Below are positions 1-8,455 of a DNA stretch of 56,942 nt, in pieces. The position numbers were made by a program, and so were the translations under genes. Where the stretch lies: the NCBI GenBank assembly GCA_012839035.1, contig DUOB01000080.1, forward strand, positions 1-56,942, given 5' to 3'. Below the pieces are notes generated by a model. It was not told the DNA's origin. It made no database searches and worked only from the letters and a program-made list of their open reading frames with translations. Each line of letters opens with the position of its first letter. Positions within the stretch are counted from its first letter, which is position 1. Source of the DNA: Propionibacterium sp. Lineage in GTDB: Bacteria > Actinomycetota > Actinomycetes > Propionibacteriales > Propionibacteriaceae.

Positions 1-132
1 CGCGACATCACCGACACCCAAATCGCCGAAATGCAAGACCTCCTCAACGGCCGCCCCCGCCGCGTCTTGCAATGGCACACCCCCACCGAGAAAATGGCCG
101 AACTACTCACCGGTGGTGCACTCACCCCCTGA
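1..132 (+). CDS. IS30-family transposase, C-terminal fragment
   Basis: The window opens inside a reading frame that runs 43 codons to a TGA. The translated end contains LLNGRPRRVLQWHTPTEKM, which matches the end of IS30-family DDE transposases (their catalytic domain finishes with an N-x-RPRK-x-L-x-W-x-TP motif). Only the tail after the last catalytic Glu is visible, so I cannot tell whether the full gene is intact. It points toward the ribosomal operon, and a tandem repeat follows within 25 bp. Assignment rests on this short motif. Confidence 0.75.
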   Translation, partial: RDITDTQIAEMQDLLNGRPRRVLQWHTPTEKMAELLTGGALTP

Positions 133-155
133 AACCGCCCCCAACCTGCCGGCGC

Positions 156-240
156 GTTGGGAAGTGGGCCTGATGTTGGGAAGTGGGCCTGATGTTGGGA
201 AGTCGGCCTGATGTTGGGAAGTCGGCCTGATGTCGGGAAG
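156..240. repeat. Tandem array of a 19-bp repeat beside the IS30 end
   Basis: Four contiguous copies of a 19-bp unit, GTTGGGAAGTGGGCCTGAT, lie at 156-174, 175-193, 194-212 and 213-231. The last two copies carry C instead of G at unit position 11. A fifth, partial copy starts at 232, and looser matches (GTTGGGAAAGTC, GTCGGGAAGTCGG) continue to about 278. There is no coding potential here. The array directly follows the transposase stop, so it may include the terminal repeat of the IS, duplicated. That link is inference. Confidence 0.85.
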
Positions 241-323
241 TCGATGTTGGGAAAGTCACGCCGCGTCGGGAAGTCGGCACATCATGCAGTGAGCGCAGAC
301 ACCACCCGGGGCGCCGAAACGCA

Positions 324-357
324 GAACGGGGCGACCCCCGAAGGGATCGCCCCGTTC
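324..357 (-). terminator. Intrinsic terminator of the spc ribosomal operon
   Basis: Perfect 11-bp inverted repeat: GAACGGGGCGA at 324-334 and its complement at 347-357, with a 12-nt loop. Read on the minus strand it follows the rplO stop by about 53 nt and is followed by TGCGTTTCGG. A second hairpin with 8-bp arms (367-374 and 394-401) lies between it and rplO. Together they should end transcription of the ribosomal operon. Confidence 0.7.
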
Positions 358-410
358 CGATGGGATGTACGCCGCCCTGTTCCGGCGGGAGGCCGGCGTA
401 CCCGGAAGGA

Positions 411-854
411 TCAGAGCTCGGTGACCGAGCCGCCCGCCTTCTCGATCTTTTCCTTGGCGCTGGCCGAGAACTTGTCGACGGTCACCTGGACCGCGACGGA
501 GATCTCACCGGAGCCGAGGATCTTGACGGGATGCCCGGCGCGCACCGCGCCCTTGGCCACGAGGTCGTCGACCCCGATGGTCCCGCCCTCGGGGAACAGT
601 TCCGCGAGACGGGCCAGGTTCACGACCTGGTATTCCACACGGAACGGGTTCCTGAAACCACGAAGCTTCGGCACACGCATGTGCATCGGCATCTGGCCGC
701 CCTCGAATGCCTCGGGGACGTTCTTGCGCGCGCCGGTGCCCTTGGTGCCACGGCCGGCGGTCTTGCCGCCCTTGCCGCCTTCACCGCGGCCCACGCGGTG
801 CTTGGCACTCTTGGCGCCCGGAGCAGGGCGAAGGTCATGCACCTTCAACGCCAT
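411..854 (-). CDS. rplO: 50S ribosomal protein L15
   Basis: 147-residue uL15, a late-assembling protein of the large subunit. The N-terminus [20 protein letters not shown] and the Gly-rich segment [20 protein letters not shown] are characteristic of the family. I place the start at the ATG at 852-854, giving the usual N-terminus and a 1-nt gap to the rpmD stop; an upstream in-frame ATG would add seven residues. It is the last ribosomal gene of the minus-strand operon. secY, which often follows, is not seen: two hairpins, repeats and an IS30 end come next. Confidence 0.96.
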   Translation of the reverse strand: MALKVHDLRPAPGAKSAKHRVGRGEGGKGGKTAGRGTKGTGARKNVPEAFEGGQMPMHMRVPKLRGFRNPFRVEYQVVNLARLAELFPEGGTIGVDDLVAKGAVRAGHPVKILGSGEISVAVQVTVDKFSASAKEKIEKAGGSVTEL

Positions 855-855
855 G

Positions 856-1038
856 TCAGTCGACCTCCTCGACACTGATCAGGTGGGTCACGGTCTTGAG
901 CATGCCGCGGAATTCCGGCTTGTCGTCCTTGACGACGACGTCACCGATCCGCTTCAGCCCGAGGGAGCGCAGGGTGTCGCGCTGGTTCTGCTTGCAGCCG
1001 ATCACGGATCGGGTCTGGGTCACCTTGATGCGTGCCAT
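856..1038 (-). CDS. rpmD: 50S ribosomal protein L30
   Basis: 60-residue uL30. [20 protein letters not shown] and the following [12 protein letters not shown] match the family, and the length is normal for bacteria. The start ATG at 1036-1038 lies two bases from the rpsE stop, so the two genes are probably coupled. A longer in-frame ORF runs into rpsE but is only a shadow. Confidence 0.96.
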   Translation of the reverse strand: MARIKVTQTRSVIGCKQNQRDTLRSLGLKRIGDVVVKDDKPEFRGMLKTVTHLISVEEVD

Positions 1039-1040
1039 GT

Positions 1041-1670
1041 TCAGACCTCCTCTCCGGGCTTGGCCTGCTGCGCGCGCAGCAGCGCGGCGGGGACGACATC
1101 CTCGATCGGCAGGCCGCGGCGGCGGGCCACCTCGGCAGGCTCCTCGAGTCCCTTGAGCGCTGCAACAGTGGCGTGCACCACGTTGATCGCGTTGGGCGAA
1201 CCCAGGGACTTGGCAAGGACGTCGTGGATGCCCGCGCACTCGAGCACGGCGCGGGCGGAACCGCCGGCGATCACTCCGGTACCCGGAGAAGCCGGACGCA
1301 GCAGCACCACACCGGCCGCCTTCTCGCCCTGCACCGGGTGCGGGATGGTGCCCTGGACGCGCGGGACACGGAAGAAGTGCTTCTTCGCCTCCTCGACGCC
1401 CTTGGCGATCGCCGCAGGAACTTCCTTGGCCTTGCCGTAACCGACGCCGACCATGCCGTCGCCGTCACCCACCACCACGAGGGCGGTGAAGCTGAAACGC
1501 CGACCACCCTTCACAACCTTGGCAACGCGGTTGATGGCAACCACGCGCTCCAGGTACATGCTCTTCTCTTCGCGCTGGCCACCACGACGGTCGTCACGGC
1601 CGCGACGCTCGCCACGGCCACCCTGGCCGCCGCGCTGATTGCCAGTCTGCTGAGTAGCGGTTTGGCTCAT
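1041..1670 (-). CDS. rpsE: 30S ribosomal protein S5
   Basis: 209-residue uS5, involved in decoding fidelity. The double-stranded RNA-binding N-domain ([21 protein letters not shown]) begins near residue 41, and the C-terminal domain ([29 protein letters not shown]) is complete. The first 37 residues are a Gly/Arg/Gln-rich extension (for example [18 protein letters not shown]), common in actinobacterial S5 and likely disordered. It lies 27 nt downstream of rplR. Confidence 0.97.
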   Translation of the reverse strand: MSQTATQQTGNQRGGQGGRGERRGRDDRRGGQREEKSMYLERVVAINRVAKVVKGGRRFSFTALVVVGDGDGMVGVGYGKAKEVPAAIAKGVEEAKKHFFRVPRVQGTIPHPVQGEKAAGVVLLRPASPGTGVIAGGSARAVLECAGIHDVLAKSLGSPNAINVVHATVAALKGLEEPAEVARRRGLPIEDVVPAALLRAQQAKPGEEV

Positions 1671-1697
1671 CGCTTTCTCCTATTCTTCCGTCGTTGC

Positions 1698-2087
1698 TTA
1701 CAGGCTCAGGCCGGCTTCACGGGCACCATCGGCCAGTGCCGCGAGGCGACCGTGGTATTTGTTGCCCGCGCGGTCGAAGACCACCTGGGTGATGCCTGCA
1801 GCCTTGGCCCGCTCGGCGATCAGTGCGCCGACCTTCTTGGCCTTCTCGGACTTGTCCGCCTCGGTCCCCCGCAGATCGGCTTCCATGGTGGAAGCGGACA
1901 CCAGGGTGCGGCCCTGGGTGTCGTCGATCACCTGGGCGAAGACGTGCTTCGCCGAACGGGACACCACCAGGCGGGGACGCTCGGGCGCACCGAAGATGCG
2001 CTTGCGGCCACGGACCTGACGGCGCGCACGCGAAGCAGCCTTGGCGGCCATGTGCTTGTTGTTCGACAGGGAAATGCCCATGGTCAC
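1698..2087 (-). CDS. rplR: 50S ribosomal protein L18
   Basis: uL18, which binds 5S rRNA with L5. [20 protein letters not shown], the [12 protein letters not shown] motif and the C-terminal [10 protein letters not shown] are diagnostic. Two starts are possible: GTG at 2085-2087, overlapping the rplF stop as GTGA with a GGAAAGG site 7 nt upstream, or ATG at 2079-2081. I chose the GTG because of the RBS spacing; the difference is two residues. Confidence 0.93.
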   Translation of the reverse strand: MTMGISLSNNKHMAAKAASRARRQVRGRKRIFGAPERPRLVVSRSAKHVFAQVIDDTQGRTLVSASTMEADLRGTEADKSEKAKKVGALIAERAKAAGITQVVFDRAGNKYHGRLAALADGAREAGLSL

Positions 2088-2626
2088 TTACCAGCCTTTC
2101 CGGCCTTGCGGCGGATCTGCTCGCCGGCATAGCGCACGCCCTTGCCCTTGTAGGGCTCGGGCTTGCGCAGCTTGCGGATATTGGCCGCGACTTCACCGAC
2201 GGCCTGCTTGTCAATGCCCACCACGGTGAGCTTCGTCGGGCCCTCCACGGTGAAGCTGATGCCCTCGGGGGCATTGACCACCACGGGGTGCGAGAAGCCG
2301 AGGTTGAACTCCAGCTGCTGCGGACCCTTGGAGATGACGCGGTAGCCGACGCCAACGATCTCGAGCTTCTTCTCATAACCCTGGGTCACGCCCTGGACCA
2401 TGTTGGACACCAGGGTGCGGGTCAGGCCGTGGAGGGAACGGTTCTCGCGCTCGTCGTTCGGGCGCTTGATCTCGATCTGGCCATCGTCGTTGCGCTCGAT
2501 CGTGATCGGCGTGGGAACGCGGTGGGTCAGCGTGCCCTTCGGGCCCTTGACCTGGACCTCCTGGCCATCAACAGCGACGTCGACGCCGGACGGGATCGCG
2601 ATCGGCATCTTGCCAATGCGGGACAT
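2084..2626 (-). CDS. rplF: 50S ribosomal protein L6
   Basis: 180-residue uL6, located near the factor-binding site of the large subunit. [17 protein letters not shown] at the N-terminus and the C-terminal signature [22 protein letters not shown] are both present, and the length is typical. Its stop overlaps the rplR start by 4 nt. AGGAGA lies just upstream of the ATG. Confidence 0.97.
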   Translation of the reverse strand: MSRIGKMPIAIPSGVDVAVDGQEVQVKGPKGTLTHRVPTPITIERNDDGQIEIKRPNDERENRSLHGLTRTLVSNMVQGVTQGYEKKLEIVGVGYRVISKGPQQLEFNLGFSHPVVVNAPEGISFTVEGPTKLTVVGIDKQAVGEVAANIRKLRKPEPYKGKGVRYAGEQIRRKAGKAGK

Positions 2627-2653
2627 GGTGTGTCTCCTCTCGTCTCTTCGTCG

Positions 2654-3061
2654 TCACCAGACGTAGGCGAGGACTTCCCCACCCACGCTCTTGGAATTGG
2701 CATCACGGTCAGTCAGGAGGCCCTGCGAGGTCGAAATGATCGCGATGCCGAGGCCACCGAGGACCTTGGGCAGGGCGTTCGACTTGGCGTACACCCGGAG
2801 GCCCGGCTTGGAGATCCGCCGCACGCCCGCGATGGAGCGCTCACGGTTCTGGCCGTACTTCAGGGTGATCTTCAGGGTCTTGCCCACCTGGCCCTCGGAC
2901 GGATCGGCAACCTCGAAATCGGAGATGTAGCCGTTGGTCTTCAAGATCTCGGCGATGCCGACTTTGATCTTCGAGTGGGGCATGGAGGTGGAGTCATGGA
3001 ACGCCTGATTGGCGTTGCGCAGACGCGTCAGCATGTCTGCGATGGGATCAGTCATCGTCAT
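2654..3061 (-). CDS. rpsH: 30S ribosomal protein S8
   Basis: 135-residue uS8, a primary 16S rRNA-binding protein and in many bacteria the translational repressor of the spc operon. [20 protein letters not shown] and the C-terminal [13 protein letters not shown](S/A) region match the family. ATG at 3059-3061 fits the actinobacterial form that begins MTMTDP; an ATG two codons later is the alternative. Confidence 0.97.
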   Translation of the reverse strand: MTMTDPIADMLTRLRNANQAFHDSTSMPHSKIKVGIAEILKTNGYISDFEVADPSEGQVGKTLKITLKYGQNRERSIAGVRRISKPGLRVYAKSNALPKVLGGLGIAIISTSQGLLTDRDANSKSVGGEVLAYVW

Positions 3062-3138
3062 GGCTTTGGGAGCCTCTTTCTCGCAGTGGTTTCCTCACGG
3101 ACCTGCTGCGGTTGATCGGAAGATTATGGAAGGGAGAC

Positions 3139-3324
3139 TCACCAAGACGACTTGGTGACGCCGGGCAGTTCGCCACGGTGGGCGAGGTCGCGCAAGCACA
3201 CACGGCACAGGCGGAACTTGCGGAAAACGGCCTTGGGCCGACCGCAGCGCTGGCAGCGGGTATATCCCCGCACGGCGAACTTCGGCTTGCGCGACTGCTT
3301 GACCTTCAGAGCTGTCTTTGCCAT
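3139..3324 (-). CDS. rpsN: 30S ribosomal protein S14, zinc-binding type (S14Z)
   Basis: 61-residue uS14 of the short, zinc-containing type. Four cysteines form two CxxC pairs (C24/C27 and C40/C43). This is the housekeeping S14 type expected in the spc operon of Gram-positive bacteria; the longer zinc-free paralogue is often encoded elsewhere. It lies 8 nt downstream of rplE and about 77 nt upstream of rpsH. Confidence 0.97.
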   Translation of the reverse strand: MAKTALKVKQSRKPKFAVRGYTRCQRCGRPKAVFRKFRLCRVCLRDLAHRGELPGVTKSSW

Positions 3325-3332
3325 CGATTAAC

Positions 3333-3983
3333 TCACTTCTTCTTCCGAGCGAAGGCCGGGCCCTTGGCGCGCGCCTTGGCCGGCTTCGGGTTGTCATTGA
3401 ACGGGAACCCGAGGTGCTTGAGCAGCGCCCGGCCCTCGTCGTCGTTGGTGGCAGTGGTCACGAACGTGATGTCCATGCCGCGCACGCGGTCGATCTTGTC
3501 CTGGTCGATCTCATGGAACATGACCTGTTCCGTCAGACCGAAGGTGTAGTTCCCCTGGCCATCGAACTGGTGGGCGTTCAGACCACGGAAGTCACGGATG
3601 CGGGGCAGCGCGAGCGTCAACAGCCGGTCGGCGAACTCCCACATGCGGTCACCGCGGAGGGTGACGTGGCAGCCGATCGCCTGGCCTTCACGCAGACGGA
3701 ACTGCGCGATCGAGCGGCGGGCCTTGGTGACACTCGGCTTCTGGCCGGTGATGGCGGTCAGGTCCTTGATGGCCCCGTCGATCACCTTGGAGTCACGCGC
3801 GGCATCGCCGACGCCCATGTTCACCACGACCTTGACCAGGCCGGGGATCTGCATGATGTTCGCGTACTTGAACTCCTCGAGCAGCGCCGGCTTGATCTCC
3901 TCGCGATAGCGCTTCTTGAGGCGGGGCATTTCCTTGGGCGCGGCCTGCTCGGCCGATTTCTGGGTCTCGATGGTCTCGGTCAT
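3333..3983 (-). CDS. rplE: 50S ribosomal protein L5
   Basis: 216-residue uL5, which binds 5S rRNA and contacts P-site tRNA. Family motifs [17 protein letters not shown], the P-site loop [21 protein letters not shown] and [11 protein letters not shown] are visible. The N-terminus carries about 20 extra residues rich in Glu/Ala and the C-terminus a basic tail ending RKKK, both seen in other actinobacteria. The start ATG shares one base with the rplX stop (TGATG). Confidence 0.96.
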   Translation of the reverse strand: MTETIETQKSAEQAAPKEMPRLKKRYREEIKPALLEEFKYANIMQIPGLVKVVVNMGVGDAARDSKVIDGAIKDLTAITGQKPSVTKARRSIAQFRLREGQAIGCHVTLRGDRMWEFADRLLTLALPRIRDFRGLNAHQFDGQGNYTFGLTEQVMFHEIDQDKIDRVRGMDITFVTTATNDDEGRALLKHLGFPFNDNPKPAKARAKGPAFARKKK

Positions 3984-4384
3984 CAGATCTCCTCCCCCGT
4001 CTTGCGGGCGATGCGAACGGAGCGGAATGCCTTGTATTCCGAGCCGTCCGGACGACGCTTCGTGACTTCCTCGCGCTTGAAGCCGACGCGGGTGACGACC
4101 TCCTCGCCGTCGACCTCCACGAGCAGCTGCACGTTGGACACGTGGATCGGCGCCTCGGACGCGATGATGCCGCCCTGGGTCGTGCCGGTCGGGGTCGGCT
4201 GCTCACGGCGATGGCGCTTGACAACGTTGACGCCCTGCACGGTGACGCGTTCACGTTCGCGGTCAACGGCGATGATCTCGCCGACGGCGCCCTTGTCCTT
4301 GCCGGAGATGACCTTGACGCGGTCACCCTTCTTCACATGGAGGCTGCTGCGGTTCCTTGCAGAGCTCTTGGGCTGTGCTGCCAT
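3983..4384 (-). CDS. rplX: 50S ribosomal protein L24
   Basis: 133-residue uL24, an assembly initiator of the large subunit. The KOW motif is clear near residues 18-40 ([20 protein letters not shown]), followed by [10 protein letters not shown]. The C-terminus is about 25 residues longer than in E. coli ([18 protein letters not shown] and beyond), usual for actinobacteria. It is 2 nt downstream of rplN. Confidence 0.95.
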   Translation of the reverse strand: MAAQPKSSARNRSSLHVKKGDRVKVISGKDKGAVGEIIAVDRERERVTVQGVNVVKRHRREQPTPTGTTQGGIIASEAPIHVSNVQLLVEVDGEEVVTRVGFKREEVTKRRPDGSEYKAFRSVRIARKTGEEI

Positions 4385-4386
4385 GG

Positions 4387-4755
4387 TCAGATCACCTCCG
4401 GGGCCAGAGACACGATGCGCATGAACTTCTTCTCACGCAGTTCACGACCGACCGGGCCGAAGATGCGGGTGCCGCGGGGCTCCCCGTCGGTCTTCAGGAT
4501 GACGGCGGCGTTCTCATCGAACTTGATATAGGAACCGTCGGCGCGACGGCGTTCCTTGGCGGTGCGAACGACGACGGCCTTGACGATGTCGCCCTTCTTG
4601 ACGTTGCCGCCGGGGATGGCGTCCTTCACGGTGGCAACGATCGTGTCACCGATGCCGGCGTAGCGACGACCCGAGCCACCGAGGACACGGATGCAGAGGA
4701 TCTCCTTGGCACCCGTGTTGTCGGCGACCTTGAGTCGCGACTCCTGCTGGATCAT
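4387..4755 (-). CDS. rplN: 50S ribosomal protein L14
   Basis: 122-residue uL14, at the subunit interface. [20 protein letters not shown] and [18 protein letters not shown] are family signatures. The ATG at 4753-4755 has AGGAGA upstream; an in-frame extension of 23 codons is not supported. It is the first gene of this run. The usual upstream neighbours (rpsQ, rpmC, rplP) are replaced by about 265 nt of non-coding DNA and a DUF421 gene, so the operon needs its own promoter. A weak candidate lies on the minus strand at 4942-4971 (TTTCAC, 18 nt, TACGCT). Confidence 0.97.
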   Translation of the reverse strand: MIQQESRLKVADNTGAKEILCIRVLGGSGRRYAGIGDTIVATVKDAIPGGNVKKGDIVKAVVVRTAKERRRADGSYIKFDENAAVILKTDGEPRGTRIFGPVGRELREKKFMRIVSLAPEVI

Positions 4756-5020
4756 GTATTTCTCCTGTATGTCGAACCGGTTCCCCGGGCAGCACTCGAC
4801 CCCGCGGTTTTTGCTCGGAGGCAAGGGCCGACCAAGGCCTGGTCGAACGGACTTTGTGGATCAGTCACCCAGGAAAGGTCCCCGCCTCCGCGGCACCCGA
4901 AGGCGTCCGAAAAGCGGGCACAGACCTAAGGCAACCTGGCAAGCGTACACCAGTGCGGGAAGAGCGTGAAATCCCCGCGTTTTTCGCCCGGTTCATCGCC
5001 GGGGTACGCCGGCTCGGCGG

Positions 5021-5605
5021 TCAGTCCAGATCCTCCAGGAGACGTTCCGGAATCCGTTCCCGCCCGACGACCCCCTCGACCAGATAGGGATCGATCGGGC
5101 TCCCGCTGCGGGTGATGCTCAGCTCACCGGTCCGTTCGAGGACGACGAGGGCCGCCTGTTCCAACTGGTGCAGCCCGGCCCGACGGAGTGCGCTGCGGAG
5201 TTCGTCCTCGACGACGTGGGCGCGGCGTACCAAATCCTCCTGGATCCGGCCCTCGATCATCAGCAGGATCGCGCGGTTGTCGAAGAGGTGTTCGGCGCGC
5301 GCGAAGCGCCGCATCTCCCCCACCACGGCTTCCATGGCGAACAGCGTCAGCAGGGCGATGGCCCCCGCGGCCAGGGTCGGGGTGTGGCCGAGCGTGACGC
5401 GACCCGTGATCGCTCCGACTGCGACTACCGCTGCGGCATCGAAACCGGACATCCGTGCGAGCAGCCGCTGTCCGAGCACTCGGATCAACAGGACATAGAA
5501 GCCATAGATCACGATCGTGCTGAGGGCGACCGCCACCGCGTCAAGAGCGTCGATGCCGATCCGTGGCCACAACTCGGCCCACGCCCACCGCAGGAAATCA
5601 GCCAT
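5021..5605 (-). CDS. YetF/DUF421-family membrane protein
   Basis: 194-residue protein with two or three N-terminal membrane segments (IVIYGFYVLLIRVLG, then segments around FDAAAVVAVGAITGRV and LAAGAIALLTLFAM) and a cytoplasmic C-terminal domain. The pattern VLLIRVLGQRLLARMSGFDAAAVVAVGAITG and the end of the soluble domain (VVLERTGELSITRSG) match the YetF/YdfS (DUF421) family, whose members are of uncertain function and sometimes linked to spores or stress. It appears to be a single transcription unit between the ribosomal and iron-transport operons. The molecular role is unknown. Confidence 0.8.
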   Translation of the reverse strand: MADFLRWAWAELWPRIGIDALDAVAVALSTIVIYGFYVLLIRVLGQRLLARMSGFDAAAVVAVGAITGRVTLGHTPTLAAGAIALLTLFAMEAVVGEMRRFARAEHLFDNRAILLMIEGRIQEDLVRRAHVVEDELRSALRRAGLHQLEQAALVVLERTGELSITRSGSPIDPYLVEGVVGRERIPERLLEDLD

Positions 5606-5723
5606 TGGCCCATCCTCGCATCGACGGGAGGGCGTCCCAGCGGGACGACGCTGACGTACCGACGCACATCAGCCGTCGGGGCGTTCAACCCTCGCGGGGT
5701 TCCCGTCCGAGAGGTGCGGGCCG

Positions 5724-6806
5724 TCAGGCAGCGGGATAGAAGCAGCCCGAGCCACGGACCTGCAGGGAGACCCGGCCACGCGGCAGGTCGCCCTGGATGC
5801 GTGCCACCACGAGTTCCCCGGAGTCGAGGCGCACGTGGACGTCGGCGTCGTGACCGAAGAACGTCACCTGCTCGACCTGGCCGCTCGGCAGACCCGGGGT
5901 CGGCGGCAGGACCAGGATCTGCTCCGGCCGGACCATCACGGAGCCGGCGCCGTCCAGCGCGTCGACCGCGATGTCACCGAGGCAGCTGCTCACGCAGCCG
6001 GCGACGCACAGTCCCGGCAACACGACAGCGTGCCCGACGAACTCGGCGATGCCACTGTCAACGGGTGACCGATAGACCTCGTCCGGCGTACCCACCTGCA
6101 CAATCCGACCCGCCTGCATGACCGCCACGCGGTCGGCGAGCGAGAGCGCCTCCTCCTGGTCATGGGTGACGACGATGGCCGCGACCCCGAGCTCTCGGAG
6201 GGTCGCCCGGATGTCCGTCCGGACACTGTGCCGCAGCGAAGCGTCGAGGGCGGAGAACGGCTCGTCGAGCAGGACGAGTTCGGGGTCGCATGCCAGGGCG
6301 CGGGCGAGCGCGACGCGCTGGGCCTGGCCGCCGGAGATCTCCGCGGGCATCCGGTCAGCGAGGTCGGCGATATGCAGCAGATCCAGCAGGCGTCGCACCT
6401 CGCGACGCTCGCCGGCGCGGTGCAGCCCGAACAGGCGAGCAGCGCCGGGGAGCCCGAAGGCGACGTTCTGCGCGACCGTCAGATGAGGGAAAAGGGCGCC
6501 TTCCTGCGGCACCAGGGCGATCCTGCGCCGATGGGCCGGACGACCGGTCACGTCACGCTCGCCCAGCAGGACCCGCCCGGCATCCGGGCGCTCAAGACCC
6601 GCGATCAGGCGCAGCAGGGTTGACTTGCCACACCCGGAAGGGCCGAGAATCGCGAGAAGTTCGCCGGGGGCGAGGTCGATGCTGACCGATCGGACTGCTT
6701 TGGTGTTCCCGAAGGACTTGACCAGTCCATCCAGGGTCAGAGCCGGCGTCGTGCTGATCGTGCTCACAGCGTCGTTGACGCGGGCTTCCAGCAGTCCAAG
6801 ACCCAT
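5724..6806 (-). CDS. Iron(III) ABC transporter ATP-binding protein (FbpC-like)
   Basis: 360-residue cytoplasmic ATPase that would power import through the adjacent permease. Walker A GPSGCGKST is at residues 55-63; the Q-loop (VPQEGALFPHLTV), signature ISGGQAQRVALARAL, Walker B LVLLDEPFSALD and H-loop VTHDQEE are all intact. The C-terminal TOBE-like domain (SVMVRPEQILVL) fits the FbpC/PotA group. Iron specificity is inferred from the binding protein and the iron box just upstream. GAGGAGG lies six nt before the ATG. The gap from the permease stop is 33 nt and holds the iron box. Confidence 0.9.
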   Translation of the reverse strand: MGLGLLEARVNDAVSTISTTPALTLDGLVKSFGNTKAVRSVSIDLAPGELLAILGPSGCGKSTLLRLIAGLERPDAGRVLLGERDVTGRPAHRRRIALVPQEGALFPHLTVAQNVAFGLPGAARLFGLHRAGERREVRRLLDLLHIADLADRMPAEISGGQAQRVALARALACDPELVLLDEPFSALDASLRHSVRTDIRATLRELGVAAIVVTHDQEEALSLADRVAVMQAGRIVQVGTPDEVYRSPVDSGIAEFVGHAVVLPGLCVAGCVSSCLGDIAVDALDGAGSVMVRPEQILVLPPTPGLPSGQVEQVTFFGHDADVHVRLDSGELVVARIQGDLPRGRVSLQVRGSGCFYPAA

Positions 6807-6823
6807 GAGATGCCTCCTCGCAG

Positions 6824-6842
6824 CAAGGTAAGGCTCACCTTA
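6824..6842. promoter_or_regulatory. DtxR/IdeR-like iron box before the ATPase gene
   Basis: CAAGGTAAGGCTCACCTTA matches 14 of 19 positions of the DtxR/IdeR consensus TTAGGTTAGSCTAACCTAA and is itself nearly palindromic. It overlaps the last codon region of the permease gene and lies 17 nt upstream of the ATPase start. Iron-dependent repression at this internal site is inferred. Confidence 0.65.
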
Positions 6843-8435
6843 CCCCCCTCCCGAGCGCTGCGTCGAATTTCTCGGACGTGACGCTCGCCACACTCCGGCG
6901 CGTCGCGTGGAATCCGTGCGTGGCAAGGAAACCCGCACGAGCATGATGGCCGGGACAATAGCGACGAGAACGAGACCAAGGGCATAAGGAGCGGCGTCGG
7001 CGTACGCCAATTCCTCCGTATTCAGCCACAGCCGCGTCGCCAACGTTTCGAACCCAGCCGGCCGCAACAACAGCGTCGCGGGAAGCTCCTTCATCGCGCT
7101 GAGCATCACCAGCACGAAGCCCGCCGAGATGCCCGGCAGCGCGAGGGGCAGGGTGACGCGGCGCAGGACCAGACCCGTCCCGGCGCCGAGGGAGCGCGCG
7201 GCGTCCTCGATGCGGGGCGAGGACACGATGACCGCGCCACGGATCGCGCCCATGGCGGCGGGCAGCAACAACAGGACATAGGTGATCACCAGCAGGGGGA
7301 TCTCCTGATAGATCGCCCGGGCGTAGCGAATGCCGAAGAAGACCATCGCCAGCGCGACGACGAGGCCGGGCAGTCCGTGCGCGAAATACACGACGTGCTG
7401 CACCATCCGGGAGAGCCCGCTCCTGGACCGGGCGGCATAGATGCCGAGCGGCAGTGCCGCCAGCGTCGCCAGCGCCGCGGCGATCGCGCAGACGAACACG
7501 GTCTGCCACACGACCATGGGCAATTCGGCGGGCAGACCCGTCGCCAGGTCCCGCACGAGCCAGCCGATCACCACCAGGACCGGATAGCCCAGGCTCACGA
7601 GCAGCACCAGCGTGACGGCACCCAGGGCCGGCCAGCGCCAGCGTCCCAGCGGAAGCGGCGCCGGTGGCCGTTTGGGTCCCTGAGCGGTGCCGAGCGAGGC
7701 CGCGCGGGATCGCGTACGCATCTCGGCAAGCGTGATGAGGAGGGTCATCGCGACGAGTACGCAGGCCAGCGCCGCCGCCGGCAGACGATCGAACGACGCC
7801 CGATAGGACATGAACACCGCGCGGGTGAAGACGTCGAACCGCATGAGGGCGACCGACCCGAAGTCGGACAGTGCATAGGTCGCCACCAGCAGAGCCCCGG
7901 CGGCGGCCCCCGGGCGTACGGTCGGCCACGTCACGCGCGCAAACGTCGTCCAGCGACCCCGGCCGAGACTGCTGGAGACCTCCTCCAGCGTCCCACCGGC
8001 ACCGCGGAGCGCGGCGGCGGAGGAGAGATAGACATAGGGAAAAGTGCTCCCGGTCAGCACCAGCACCGACCCCCAGGCACCTTCGAGCGGGGTGGTGGAG
8101 ATCCAGGCGTACGCCGCCACGTAGCTCGGCATCGCCAGCGGGAGCGCCCCGGCAATCCGCCACACGGAGCGGCCGGGGAGGTCGGTTCGCTCGGTCAGCC
8201 AGGCGAGTCCGACGCCGATGATCATCGCGAACCCCGTGACCGCCACGACGAGGAACGCGCTGTTCCAGAGCAGTGCGAGCGTACGCGGGCTCGTGAGAGT
8301 GTTGATGACCGTCTGCCGGTTGCCGGTGGCGACGTGGATGAGGAGATAGGCCAGCGGCAGGAGCGAAAACACTGCGACCACCACCGACAGCGCGATGAGT
8401 ACGCGCGGCGTGGTGGTGGTCGCAGTGGATCGCAA
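6840..8435 (-). CDS. Iron(III) ABC transporter permease, fused double permease (FbpB-like)
   Basis: 531-residue integral membrane protein with about twelve hydrophobic segments, made of two tandem binding-protein-dependent permease domains. Each half carries the EAA-type loop that docks the ATPase: EEVSSSLGRGRWTTFARVTWP in the first half and EDAARSLGAGTGLVLRRVTLP in the second. This fused layout is typical of FbpB/SfuB iron permeases. The start lies 20 nt after the binding protein stop, so the two are very likely cotranscribed. Confidence 0.9.
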   Translation of the reverse strand: MRSTATTTTPRVLIALSVVVAVFSLLPLAYLLIHVATGNRQTVINTLTSPRTLALLWNSAFLVVAVTGFAMIIGVGLAWLTERTDLPGRSVWRIAGALPLAMPSYVAAYAWISTTPLEGAWGSVLVLTGSTFPYVYLSSAAALRGAGGTLEEVSSSLGRGRWTTFARVTWPTVRPGAAAGALLVATYALSDFGSVALMRFDVFTRAVFMSYRASFDRLPAAALACVLVAMTLLITLAEMRTRSRAASLGTAQGPKRPPAPLPLGRWRWPALGAVTLVLLVSLGYPVLVVIGWLVRDLATGLPAELPMVVWQTVFVCAIAAALATLAALPLGIYAARSRSGLSRMVQHVVYFAHGLPGLVVALAMVFFGIRYARAIYQEIPLLVITYVLLLLPAAMGAIRGAVIVSSPRIEDAARSLGAGTGLVLRRVTLPLALPGISAGFVLVMLSAMKELPATLLLRPAGFETLATRLWLNTEELAYADAAPYALGLVLVAIVPAIMLVRVSLPRTDSTRRAGVWRASRPRNSTQRSGGG

Positions 8436-8455
8436 TCGGGGGATGGTCAGGTCCT

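Noticed and set aside
156..240. CRISPR-like array
   Set aside because: The 19-bp units are directly adjacent with no spacers, and no cas genes are present.
5687..5701. Terminator after the iron ATPase gene
   Set aside because: The stem (AACCC/GGGTT) is only five base pairs and has no T-run.
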